Shown: piece after piece, positions 40,695 through 50,272 of the stretch
Layout of the letters: every line of letters begins with the position of its first letter
Position numbering within the stretch: the first letter of the stretch is position 1
Origin: an uncultured Bacillota bacterium
Lineage (GTDB): Bacteria; Bacillota; Clostridia; Christensenellales; Borkfalkiaceae
NCBI GenBank assembly: GCA_949297575.1
Contig: CASFTB010000005.1
Span: forward strand, 1-64,000
DNA: 64,000 nt
Direction: 5' to 3'
Made by a program: the position numbers and the translations under genes
Notes under the pieces: generated by a model
Seen by the model: the letters and a program-made list of their open reading frames with translations, nothing else
What the model was told of the DNA's origin: nothing
Database searches by the model: none

Positions 40695-41504
40695 ATGATT
40701 TTCGGCAAAAAGAGGGGCGTCGAGGCGCCCGCAGAGGCGCAGGCGTCGCCCGCCCGGGAAGAAAAGTCCGCGCAGGGCAGGGTGCTCTCCGCGGAGGAGA
40801 CGGCGGAGTTCGACGAGTACCTCCGCAACAAAAAGGCGGCGCAGATCCGCCGCCTCATCGGCACGATCGACCATACGCTGCTCAAACAGACGGCGACGCG
40901 CGCCGACATCCGCAACCTGTGCGCCGAGGCGGCAGAGTATGGCTTTCACTCCGTCTGCGTGCAGCCCGTGTACGTTTCGCTGTGCGCAGACTGCCTGAAA
41001 AACGCCCCGCAGGTCAAGATCGCCTGCGTCGTCGGCTTCCCGATGGGCGAAAACACGACGGACGTCAAGGTGCGCGAGGCAAAGCGCGCCGTCGCCGACG
41101 GCGCCGACGAGATCGACATGGTCCTGTGCATCTCCGCCGTCAAAAACCGCGACTACGCCTATGTCAGGCGCGAGATCCGCCGCGTCGTCAAGGGGGCGAA
41201 GGTGCCCGTCAAGGTCATCCTCGAGACCTCCCTGCTCACGCAGGACGAGATGGTGCGCGCCGCCGTGTGCGCGCGCGACGCGGGCGCGGCGTTCGTAAAG
41301 ACGAGTACGGGCTACTTCGGCGAGGGCGCCCGCGCGGAGGACGTGAAGCTGCTCAAACAGACGGTCGGGGGCATCTGCGAAGTCAAGGCCTCCGGCGGCA
41401 TCCGCACGGCGGAGAAACTGCGCGAGATGGTAGATGCCGGCGCGGACCGCATCGGCACCAGCGCGGGCGTCTCCATCGCCGAGGAGATCGGCAAGCAAAA
41501 ATAG
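40695..41504 (+). CDS. deoC: Deoxyribose-phosphate aldolase with an N-terminal extension
   Basis: 269 residues. The catalytic part starts near residue 55 (IDHTLLKQTATRADI) and includes VVGFPMGENTTDVK, EIDMVLCISAVKNRDY (proton-relay Asp/Lys), KVILETSLL and FVKTSTGYFG (Schiff-base Lys). Cleaves deoxyribose-5-phosphate to acetaldehyde and glyceraldehyde-3-phosphate. About 50 extra, charged, Ala/Glu-rich residues precede the barrel; the typical protein lacks them. ATG 40695 is two bases after pdp, with GGAGG upstream. Confidence 0.94.
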   Translation: MIFGKKRGVEAPAEAQASPAREEKSAQGRVLSAEETAEFDEYLRNKKAAQIRRLIGTIDHTLLKQTATRADIRNLCAEAAEYGFHSVCVQPVYVSLCADCLKNAPQVKIACVVGFPMGENTTDVKVREAKRAVADGADEIDMVLCISAVKNRDYAYVRREIRRVVKGAKVPVKVILETSLLTQDEMVRAAVCARDAGAAFVKTSTGYFGEGARAEDVKLLKQTVGGICEVKASGGIRTAEKLREMVDAGADRIGTSAGVSIAEEIGKQK

Positions 41505-41510
41505 CCCCGG

Positions 41511-41538
41511 CCTCCCGCCCGCCTCCGCGGGCGGGAGG
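41511..41538 (+). terminator. GC hairpin after deoC
   Basis: A 12-bp perfect stem (41511-41522 with 41527-41538), loop CTCC. A T8 run only appears 32 bases later, so it is a weak terminator call. Confidence 0.5.
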
Positions 41539-41597
41539 TGCGGAAATCACCGCCCTTTCCGGCGGCATTTTTTTTGCGCCCGGGGGCGCCGGGCACG

Positions 41598-41626
41598 TTG
41601 ACAAACGCGCCCTCGGCTGCTATAAT
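41598..41626 (+). promoter_or_regulatory. Consensus sigma-A promoter of a candidate small RNA
   Basis: Perfect TTGACA (41598-41603), 17-base spacer, perfect TATAAT (41621-41626). No coding gene starts until 41964, behind a separate promoter. Confidence 0.85.
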
Positions 41627-41632
41627 GGAATA

Positions 41633-41790
41633 GAATAAACCGCAGTTAACTCACTGCCGTGCGGATGCCGCCGCGGCAGGGGAGGGCAACGGGAAGCGTT
41701 TGCCCGCGCGGAAACAAACGGATCATTCTCTTCTATAATGACCTACCGATATGACGGAAAGGGCTCCCTCGGCGAGGGGGCCCTTTCTGT
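41633..41790 (+). ncRNA. Candidate small RNA of about 155 nt
   Basis: Transcript predicted from the consensus promoter to a 13-bp hairpin (41758-41770 with 41774-41786) followed by CTGT. The region folds into several hairpins, including GGGCAA..TTGCCC and GGATCATT..AATGACC. There is no ribosome site with an open frame. It does not match SRP RNA, tmRNA, RNase P or a riboswitch that I recognise; a 6S-like role is possible in size but the long closing stem is not evident. Confidence 0.5.
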
Positions 41791-41859
41791 GCGGTCGGGG
41801 CGCGGGCGCGCAGTCCGCCGCCGCAGAAAAAAATTTTTTGTTTTTTTGGCATAAATCCC

Positions 41860-41888
41860 TTGACATTGCGCGACATTAAATATATAAT
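41860..41888 (+). promoter_or_regulatory. Promoter of the hrcA heat-shock operon
   Basis: Perfect TTGACA (41860-41865), 17-base spacer, perfect TATAAT (41883-41888), immediately before the CIRCE operator. Confidence 0.9.
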
Positions 41889-41892
41889 AGCG

Positions 41893-41919
41893 TTAGCACT
41901 TGAAGGTTGAGAGTGCTAA
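41893..41919 (+). promoter_or_regulatory. CIRCE operator (HrcA site)
   Basis: TTAGCACTT-N9-GAGTGCTAA, one mismatch from the canonical inverted repeat. Sits at the transcription start, so HrcA repression is expected. Confidence 0.95.
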
Positions 41920-41963
41920 CATTGTAAAAGCCAAGTGCCAACAGAGGAAGGGGAGTGAGCGGC

Positions 41964-43016
41964 ATGAAGATGTCCGACCGGAAAAAGAAAATTTTACAGA
42001 TCGTGGTGGACGAGTACATCAACACCGCGGTGCCCGTGTCGAGCAAGAGCATCGCCGAAAAGCATCTGACGGGCGTAAGCTCCGCCACCGTGCGCAACGA
42101 GCTCGCCTCGCTGGAAGAGCTGGGGTATCTCACCCAGTTCCACACGTCGGGCGGCAGGGTCCCTTCTCCCATGGCGTACCGCTTTTACATCGAAGAGCTG
42201 ATGCAGGAGGGGCACCTCTCCGAGCAGGACCTCGATTACATCGAGCGCGCCTTTGCGGGCAAGTCCGACGACGTAGAGCACCTCATCAAGAGCGTCGCCA
42301 AGGTCATCAGCGACCTCACCGACTACACGTCCGTGGGCATCGGCCCCGCGGCGGAAGAGGAGAAGATCCGCAAGCTGAACCTGCTCCCCTGCGGAGACGG
42401 GCGCGCGCTCCTCGTCATCATGACGGGCAGCCGCATCCTGCGTGACAGCTTTATCGATATCCCCGAAAGCATGTCAGACGGCGAGCTGGAAAACGCTTCC
42501 CGCACCATCGCCAAACTGTTCGAGGGCAGGGCGCTCTCCGAGGCGAAGGACGTCGAGTCAGACGCGGCGGAGGAGTTCGGCCAGTACCGCCAGGTGCTCA
42601 GCGAGGTCATCGACGCGCTCAAGAGCTACGCCCGCCCCCGCGACGAGGACGTCGTGCTCTCCGGGGCGGATAAAATTTTCAGGCATCCCGAATACGAGGA
42701 CATCGAAAACGTCAAAAACTTCCTCGCCGTCATCTCCAGCAAGGATCGCCTCGCCGAGATCATCGGCGACGAAGACGACGAGATCCAGATCAACGTCAAG
42801 ATCGGTTCGGGCGAGGATAAGGATATGCCGGAAAAGTGCTCGGTCGTCACCGCCACCTATTCTGCGGGCGGCAAGAGCCTGGGCACCTACGGCGTCATCG
42901 GGCCCATCCGCATGGATTACCCGAAGGTCATCACCGTGCTCGAAAACGTCGGCAAGGCGCTGGAGAGCCTGGTGAGCAGCAAGAGAAAAGGAAAGGACAA
43001 AGACAGAGATGAATGA
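41964..43016 (+). CDS. hrcA: Heat-shock repressor HrcA
   Basis: 350 residues. N-terminal winged helix (DRKKKILQIVVDEYINTAVPVSS, VSSATVRNELASLEELGYL), then the GAF-like and dimerisation parts ending DYPKVITVLENVGKALESL. Represses its own operon through CIRCE, with GroEL-type chaperone feedback. ATG 41964 is preceded by GGGGAG; an in-frame GTG at 41955 is an alternative start. Overlaps grpE by eight bases. Confidence 0.96.
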   Translation: MKMSDRKKKILQIVVDEYINTAVPVSSKSIAEKHLTGVSSATVRNELASLEELGYLTQFHTSGGRVPSPMAYRFYIEELMQEGHLSEQDLDYIERAFAGKSDDVEHLIKSVAKVISDLTDYTSVGIGPAAEEEKIRKLNLLPCGDGRALLVIMTGSRILRDSFIDIPESMSDGELENASRTIAKLFEGRALSEAKDVESDAAEEFGQYRQVLSEVIDALKSYARPRDEDVVLSGADKIFRHPEYEDIENVKNFLAVISSKDRLAEIIGDEDDEIQINVKIGSGEDKDMPEKCSVVTATYSAGGKSLGTYGVIGPIRMDYPKVITVLENVGKALESLVSSKRKGKDKDRDE

Positions 43017-43635
43017 TCAGGAAAAGCAGGGCGAAGAGCTGAAAGAAGCGCAGGCAGAACAGCGGCCGGAAGAGGAGCGCGAATGCTGCCGCAAAGAGGG
43101 CGAGCGCTGCGAACACGAAGGTGAAGGGCACGGCCGCTGCGAACACAAGGGCGAAGGGCACGAGCACGAAAAGCACTGCCGCCGCGAACAGATGAAGGAA
43201 GAGCTGGCGAAGGCGCAGGCCGACGCCGCCGACTTCAAGGACAAGTGGATGCGCGCCGCCGCCGAATTCGACAATTTCCGCAAGCGCAACGAGGCGACCC
43301 GCCGCAACGCCTATCTCGACGGCAAGGCAGAGATCCTCGTAAAGGTGCTGCCCGTGGGAGACAACCTCGAGCTCGCGCTGCGCTCCTGCGCAGACGAGCA
43401 GACCAAAAAGGGCATCGAGATGGTGCTCCGCTCCTTCAAAAAACTCTTGGAGGAGGAGGGCGTCGAAGAGATCGACCCCAAAGACGAAGAGTTCGACCCC
43501 GCCTTCTGCGAGGCAGTGATGAGCGAGCCCGCCGCCGAAGGCGTCGAGCCCGGCTACGTCATCGAAGTGTTCCGCAAGGGATACAAGCGGGGGGAGAAGG
43601 TCATCCGCTATGCGCAGGTGAAGGTAACAACGTAA
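43009..43635 (+). CDS. grpE: GrpE with a Cys/His-rich N-terminal segment
   Basis: 208 residues. Nucleotide-exchange factor for DnaK: coiled-coil about 58-105 (KDKWMRAAAEFDNFRKRNE), then the beta wing (EGVEPGYVIEVFRKGYKRGEKVIRYAQVKV). The N-terminal tail, usually just acidic, here has five Cys and six His within residues 26-57, in near-repeats RCEHEGEGH / RCEHKGEGH. That looks able to bind a metal ion. Overlaps hrcA. Its stop is followed directly by a structured repeat and a 483-bp gap before dnaK. Confidence 0.95.
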   Translation: MNDQEKQGEELKEAQAEQRPEEERECCRKEGERCEHEGEGHGRCEHKGEGHEHEKHCRREQMKEELAKAQADAADFKDKWMRAAAEFDNFRKRNEATRRNAYLDGKAEILVKVLPVGDNLELALRSCADEQTKKGIEMVLRSFKKLLEEEGVEEIDPKDEEFDPAFCEAVMSEPAAEGVEPGYVIEVFRKGYKRGEKVIRYAQVKVTT

Positions 43636-43639
43636 GGGG

Positions 43640-43857
43640 CTCGCAGATTTTGTTTTGAGCTGACAAAACAAAATCTTGCGATTTTGAGGACAACTTTCAC
43701 CGCCCTCGCTTTGCTCGGGACGGCGGAGGTTTTCCTCGCCGCGCGATATTTAAGGGCACACATATCATAAAATCGCGCGGCTTCACCTTTCCTGCAAGAG
43801 CGCTCGCGCGCAAATGTGGGTGCGCTACCGCAGAAGCGTGGTTCTGCTTGCGCGAGT
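43640..43857 (+). repeat. AGCTGA-loop structured element, copy 1
   Basis: About 215 bp, aligning with the inverse of 52130-52346 (roughly 80-85% identity by eye, near-identical in the last 100 bp). Hairpins in order: AGATTTTGTTTTG-AGCTGA-CAAAACAAAATCT (43646-43677); GAGGACAAC...GTTTTCCTC (43686-43737); GCCGCGCGAT...ATCGCGCGGC; CTCGCGC...GCGCGAG enclosing GCAGAA...TTCTGC. It begins five bases after the grpE stop. Confidence 0.75.
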
Positions 43858-44019
43858 GTTTTATAAAAAGCGACAGCCGCAGCCGGCTTGTTCACTGTCA
43901 CCTGCGCGTCGGCGTCGAGGGGGATGGGGCAGCGCTCCCATTTACAGCCTCAAAACCCGTCGCGGAGCGCGGCAGGGGAAAGGCGCAAAGTTCTTTCGCG
44001 CCTTTATCCGCCCAAACAT

Positions 44020-44035
44020 CCGCAATTCTAAATTC
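44020..44035 (-). repeat. Partial copy (D) of the 62-bp dispersed repeat
   Basis: Minus-strand GAATTTAGAATTGCGG matches the first half of copies A and B. Lies in the 483-bp gap between grpE and dnaK. Confidence 0.5.
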
Positions 44036-44112
44036 GCAAAGCGACCGGCGGAAGCCGTTTGCAGATAAAAATTCAAAATTCGGTAATATCTTTTACCTGA
44101 AAAAAGGAGTGA

Positions 44113-45921
<1,809 letters not shown>

Positions 45922-45980
45922 AAAACTTTGCGCGGCTTTCGGGCAGGAAAATGCCGGAAAGCCGCCCGATCCGAGAGATG

Positions 45981-46015
45981 ACCCGACATCCGTAAAAGAC
46001 CCGTGTCGGGTTTTC
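45981..46015 (+). terminator. Terminator-like hairpin between dnaK and dnaJ
   Basis: ACCCGACA (45981-45988) pairs with TGTCGGGT (46004-46011) and is followed by TTTCTC. It could lower dnaJ expression relative to dnaK. Confidence 0.55.
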
Positions 46016-46067
46016 TCTCTGCGGTGCCCGCCGGAGCGATCCGCCGGCACACGTTTGGTAGAATTGT

Positions 46068-47225
46068 ATGGCAGATAAAAATTATTACGAAATTTTGGGC
46101 GTAGACCGCAAGGCGGGCGAGGCAGACATCAAGTCCGCCTACCGCAAGCTCGCCAAGATGTACCACCCCGACTTGCACCCGAACGACGCGAACGCCGCGG
46201 CAAAGTTCAAGGAGATCAACGAGGCGTACGAAACGCTCTCCGACGAGAAGAAGCGCAAGCAATACGATTTCGAGCTCGATCACCCCGGCATGCGCGGCGG
46301 TGCAGGCGGTTTTTCCGGCTTCGGCGGGGGCGGCGGAGGCTTTTCCGGCTTCAGCGGCTTCGGAGATATCTTCAGCGAGTTCTTCTCCGGTTTCGGCGGG
46401 GGCGGTGCGTCTGCTTCGGCCGCCGATACGCAGGGGGAGGACATCACCCGCGAGGTCGTGCTCTCCTTCCTCGACGCGGCGAAGGGCTGCACCAAGGAGA
46501 TCCGCTATACGCGCAACGAACCCTGTCCCTCCTGTAAGGGGACGGGCGCAAAGAACGGCACCGCTTATAAGACGTGCGACAAGTGCAACGGCACGGGCCA
46601 TGTGCGCTACACGCAGGACACCCTCTTCGGCAGGACCATCCGCATGGCGGTCTGCCCCGAGTGCGGCGGCACCGGCAAAAAGATCACCGACGCCTGTCCC
46701 GACTGCAAGGGCAAGGGCTACGTCCGCAAAGAGACGGTCGTCACCCTCAACATCCCCGCGGGCGCCGATACCAACAGTTACATCCGTAAAAAGGGCTTCG
46801 GGCAGGCGTCCGCAAAGGGCGGCGTGCCGGGAGACCTCATCGTCATCTTCCGTGTCGAGCCGCACAAGATCTTCAAGCGCAAGGAGAGGGATCTCTATGT
46901 CGAGCTCCCCGTCTCCTTCGTCACGGCGGCGCTGGGCGGCAGGGTGCGCGTCCCGGGGCTGGACGAACCCTTTGAGTATCTCATCCCCGAGGGGACGCAG
47001 AGCGGCACCGTCTTCTGCGTGCGCGGCAAGGGAATCCGCACGCGCACGGGCACGGGCAACATGTACATCACCGTCACCGTAGAAGTCCCCGCGCGGCTGA
47101 CGAAGGAACAAAAGCAGCAGCTCGAGGCCTTCGACGCAGGCACGGACATGCGGCAGACGGGCAAGATGCGCGCCTTCCGCGACAACATGCAGGCGATGTA
47201 CGGCATCGACCCCTACAAAAAATGA
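46068..47225 (+). CDS. dnaJ: Chaperone DnaJ
   Basis: 385 residues. J domain with the HPD tripeptide (YHPDLHP), a Gly/Phe/Ser-rich region (about 75-115), four CxxCxGxG zinc repeats (CPSCKGTG, CDKCNGTG, CPECGGTG, CPDCKGKG) and the substrate-binding C-terminus. Co-chaperone that stimulates DnaK. Last gene of the heat-shock operon. No strong ribosome site precedes ATG 46068 (TTTGGTAGAATTGT). Confidence 0.97.
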   Translation: MADKNYYEILGVDRKAGEADIKSAYRKLAKMYHPDLHPNDANAAAKFKEINEAYETLSDEKKRKQYDFELDHPGMRGGAGGFSGFGGGGGGFSGFSGFGDIFSEFFSGFGGGGASASAADTQGEDITREVVLSFLDAAKGCTKEIRYTRNEPCPSCKGTGAKNGTAYKTCDKCNGTGHVRYTQDTLFGRTIRMAVCPECGGTGKKITDACPDCKGKGYVRKETVVTLNIPAGADTNSYIRKKGFGQASAKGGVPGDLIVIFRVEPHKIFKRKERDLYVELPVSFVTAALGGRVRVPGLDEPFEYLIPEGTQSGTVFCVRGKGIRTRTGTGNMYITVTVEVPARLTKEQKQQLEAFDAGTDMRQTGKMRAFRDNMQAMYGIDPYKK

Positions 47226-47242
47226 CAGGAACATGCGGAACG

Positions 47243-47270
47243 CCCCGCGGCATGCAGCCGCGGGGTATCT
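47243..47270 (+). terminator. Terminator of the heat-shock operon
   Basis: Stem CCCCGCGG (47243-47250) / CCGCGGGG (47258-47265), then TATCTTTTT. Confidence 0.85.
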
Positions 47271-47339
47271 TTTTGCCCCTTTTAAGGCCGCAGCGCGCCC
47301 TGCAAACCGAATGATACCGAAATGTAAAAGGGTTGATAC

Positions 47340-47368
47340 TTGCACAGCGGGGGTGCCTGTGTTATACT
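47340..47368 (+). promoter_or_regulatory. Promoter of the lipoprotein/ABC exporter pair
   Basis: TTGCAC (47340-47345), 17-base spacer, TATACT (47363-47368). Confidence 0.75.
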
Positions 47369-47405
47369 CTGTATGTCGGATATCTTATGGAAGGAGGGAA
47401 AAGAC

Positions 47406-47945
47406 ATGAAAAGACAGGGCAGATCGAAAAGGACTGCCTTCTTTGCACTGGCCGCCGTGTGCCTGTGCGCGGCGCTGCTCTTTTTCTGCGCCTGTTCGCG
47501 GGGAGGCACCGTGGCGCCTTTGGTGTCGCTCGCGGAGGACGGCATCATCGGCGACGAGGACGTCAGAAACATCGCTGCACTGCGCAGCGGTCGTTTGCAG
47601 ATCGTTACGGGATATGATGAAGGCGGCGAGCCGATTTTGGAGGGCGTCGCAGATTACAGCGCCGCTCCCTCCGACCAACTTTCGGAAGAGCAACAGGCAG
47701 GGCTGCTGCGCGACTTCGCGCGATTTATCGAAGAACGGTTCGAGGCGGCGCGTGTCGACTGTGAAGTGACGGAAAGCAGGGTCATCGTTTATTATGGAAC
47801 ATACGGCGGCTATGCCGTCGCCGAGGTAGAATTTGCCGCCGCAGGCTTGTCCCTGTCGGAGGAGATGACCGACCTCGTCATTTCCGATTATTACTTCGGG
47901 AAGATCGCGGGCGATCGCCTGCTCGTCGCATGGGCGGCTGCCTGA
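47406..47945 (+). CDS. Hypothetical lipoprotein upstream of an ABC exporter
   Basis: 179 residues. Basic start (MKRQGRSKR), hydrophobic core and a Cys at FFCACSRGG that can be lipidated; then an acidic soluble domain (DFARFIEERFEAARVDCEV, VIVYYGTYGGYAVAEVEF). No family recognised. GGAGGGAAAAGAC precedes ATG 47406. Twenty-four bases before the ABC gene, so it is probably an accessory of that transporter. Confidence 0.7.
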   Translation: MKRQGRSKRTAFFALAAVCLCAALLFFCACSRGGTVAPLVSLAEDGIIGDEDVRNIAALRSGRLQIVTGYDEGGEPILEGVADYSAAPSDQLSEEQQAGLLRDFARFIEERFEAARVDCEVTESRVIVYYGTYGGYAVAEVEFAAAGLSLSEEMTDLVISDYYFGKIAGDRLLVAWAAA

Positions 47946-47969
47946 GCCGTTAAAGGGAGGGAGACGTTG

Positions 47970-50135
47970 ATGATCCAAGTCGAACATTTGTCAAAAATAT
48001 ACAATAGCGGCAGCAACGCAGTAAAGGCGTTGAACGATGTCAGTTTTACTCTCCCCTCATCCGGGCTCGTCTTTATTCTGGGCAAGAGCGGCTGCGGCAA
48101 AACGACGCTTTTAAATCTTCTCGGCGGGATGGACAGCCCGACGGAAGGAGACATCCGCGTCAACGGCCGCTCGATCGTAACAAAAAAGGAAACAGACCTC
48201 GACGCCTATCGAAGAAGCAGCGTGGGGTTTGTTTTTCAGGAGTTTGATCTTTTGGAAAACTACACGGTCGGCTCGAATGTTTCGCTCGCTTTACAGCTGC
48301 AAAACAGAAAGGCGACGCGCCAAGAAGTCGATGACGTGCTGCGCCGCGTGGAGCTCGTCGGCGGCGACGGCAAAACATTGTATGACAGAAAGATCGCACA
48401 GCTTTCCGGCGGGCAGAAGCAGCGGGTAGCGATCGCGCGCGCCCTTATCAAAGAGCCGGAGATCATTCTCGCCGACGAACCGACGGGCGCGCTGGACAGC
48501 GAAACGAGCGCTTCTTTATTTACGTTGCTCAAAGGGCTTTCACAAAACAAACTGATCGTCGTCGTATCGCATGACAGGGAAAATGCCGAACGGTACGGAG
48601 ACAGAATCATCGAACTGAAAGACGGAGAGATCGTTTCCGACAAAGAGACGTGCGAAGAAAGAACTGTAACCGTACATCCGGTCAGGATCGAACGGAAAGG
48701 GCGTTTGCCGTTTGCCCGCGTTTTGACGATGGGGCTTGCAGGCTTTCGCAAAAAAACGCTTCGCTTGGTGCTTTCCGTCATCCTGGCAGTCTTTTCGCTG
48801 ACGATCTTCGTCTTTTCGCTCTCCGCCCTGAATGCAGACGTCATCCTGTCCGAACTGAAAACATCGTACGACAACGGCGCGCAAACGGTAACGCTTACCG
48901 CCTATGTACAATATACGGAAACCGTCGAATATTCAAACGGAAGGTCTTTCAAGCGTGAAGACGAGCACGATTATATATTCAGTGAGGAACAGCTTGCTGC
49001 ATTGCAGGAACAGACGACTATTTATCCGATTCTGGAAATGGAAAAGGGATCGACTGCCGGCGAATATTTGGATAAAGATGACTTGACAAACAATCAGAGG
49101 CTAAATCCTTATCTGTATTTTTCGGCAAGTTTTATTCCGAGATATGTCGTCGTCGATGAAAATACAGCGGCAGAAGATTTGGGCTTTTCCGCTGTTACAG
49201 AGGACAGCCGCCTGCCGCAGACATCCGAAGAGATCGCCGTTACAGACTATCATGCCGATCTGTTCATGCGTTTCGGCTATCGAAACGGAAAAAACGGCGC
49301 TGTGCAGCAGATCGGTTCCGCCGAAGATCTGATCGGCAAAACGATTTACGGCCGAACGATCGTCGGCGTTTATTCTACCGAAGAAAGCCTCGCATGGTTA
49401 AAGCAGTACGACAAGGATTTCGACGGCGTTTATTTGGGCAACTATTCAGATGATGCTTATGTGGACGTGGACCGATATTTCTTCGACTGGTCGCGCGGCG
49501 ATCATATGATCAAAACGGCACTGATCGGCAGTGAAGGTCTGGAAATGCCGGAAATCTCAAAAGTTTTATACCGTCTGACAGGCAACGCAGGGAATGATAA
49601 AAAACTGATCGAAAGTATTTTCTATCACGACAATACCGTTGAGAAGACGGAAACAATGACGTATTATTACAGCAGAGACAACAGTGTTCTGGTAAGTTCG
49701 GCTTATTCCGGGTTTACTGCGGCCGCGTGGATGTTTACCGATGAAATGTTTCTGACGCCGGCGTTGATCATCGGGATCGTCGTCGCAATATTCAGCGCCT
49801 TACTCTTGATGAATTTCCTGCTCGTCACGACCGAAGCAAGAAAACGAGAGATCGGTATTCTGCGGGCATTGGGCGCAAGCAAGATGGATACGATCAATAT
49901 TTGTCTTGCAGAGAGCGCGATCATCGGCGTAACAGACTTCGTCTTATCTTTGATCGCAGGGTCGATCGCCTGTCTGATCATCAACCGGATATTCCGGTTC
50001 TATCTGTTCGGCATCGGCATTCTGCCCGCGATCTGCCTTTTCCTGCTCTGCTTCGGAACGGTCGCCCTCGCAACGGTCTTGCCCGCGATGAAAACGGCGC
50101 GGAAAAAGCCGGTCGATATCTTACGGGAGGCATGA
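47970..50135 (+). CDS. MacB/FtsX-type ABC transporter, ATPase and permease in one chain
   Basis: 721 residues. ATPase about 1-225: GKSGCGKTT (Walker A), [16 protein letters not shown] (signature), [11 protein letters not shown] (Walker B), VVVSHD (switch His). Permease: first helix about 262-285 ([21 protein letters not shown]), a large extracytoplasmic domain about 290-590, then three helices with [16 protein letters not shown] and the [16 protein letters not shown] end typical of FtsX folds. It probably exports or senses a peptide or lipid. Lower GC than neighbours, hinting at transfer. GGGAGGGAGACGTTG precedes ATG 47970. Confidence 0.9.
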   Translation: MIQVEHLSKIYNSGSNAVKALNDVSFTLPSSGLVFILGKSGCGKTTLLNLLGGMDSPTEGDIRVNGRSIVTKKETDLDAYRRSSVGFVFQEFDLLENYTVGSNVSLALQLQNRKATRQEVDDVLRRVELVGGDGKTLYDRKIAQLSGGQKQRVAIARALIKEPEIILADEPTGALDSETSASLFTLLKGLSQNKLIVVVSHDRENAERYGDRIIELKDGEIVSDKETCEERTVTVHPVRIERKGRLPFARVLTMGLAGFRKKTLRLVLSVILAVFSLTIFVFSLSALNADVILSELKTSYDNGAQTVTLTAYVQYTETVEYSNGRSFKREDEHDYIFSEEQLAALQEQTTIYPILEMEKGSTAGEYLDKDDLTNNQRLNPYLYFSASFIPRYVVVDENTAAEDLGFSAVTEDSRLPQTSEEIAVTDYHADLFMRFGYRNGKNGAVQQIGSAEDLIGKTIYGRTIVGVYSTEESLAWLKQYDKDFDGVYLGNYSDDAYVDVDRYFFDWSRGDHMIKTALIGSEGLEMPEISKVLYRLTGNAGNDKKLIESIFYHDNTVEKTETMTYYYSRDNSVLVSSAYSGFTAAAWMFTDEMFLTPALIIGIVVAIFSALLLMNFLLVTTEARKREIGILRALGASKMDTINICLAESAIIGVTDFVLSLIAGSIACLIINRIFRFYLFGIGILPAICLFLLCFGTVALATVLPAMKTARKKPVDILREA

Positions 50136-50145
50136 CACAGAGTCC

Positions 50146-50178
50146 GCCCCTCCGCGCAGTCCGCGCGGAGGGGCGTTT
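50146..50178 (+). terminator. Hairpin after the ABC exporter gene
   Basis: A 12-bp perfect stem (50146-50157 with 50163-50174), followed by GTTTG. Confidence 0.65.
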
Positions 50179-50211
50179 GCATGCGCCCCGCGATCGGCGG
50201 GCGCAAAAAGA

Positions 50212-50240
50212 TTGACGAAACGCACAAAAACGGGTACAAT
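50212..50240 (+). promoter_or_regulatory. Sigma-A promoter of prmA
   Basis: TTGACG (50212-50217), 17-base spacer, TACAAT (50235-50240). Confidence 0.8.
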
Positions 50241-50272
50241 AGAAGCAACGACGCGAGCGGGAGTAAAAAGAG

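Noticed and set aside
41633..41790. Cobalamin or FMN riboswitch in the leader before hrcA
   Set aside because: Short pieces (CACTG, GGGAAGC) recall these but the ordered core sequences are absent and the transcript ends before hrcA.
43640..43857. Group II intron, retron or CRISPR repeat as explanation for the structured element
   Set aside because: No reverse transcriptase or nuclease is near, no domain V/VI-like 3' end was seen, and the copies are single rather than in arrays.
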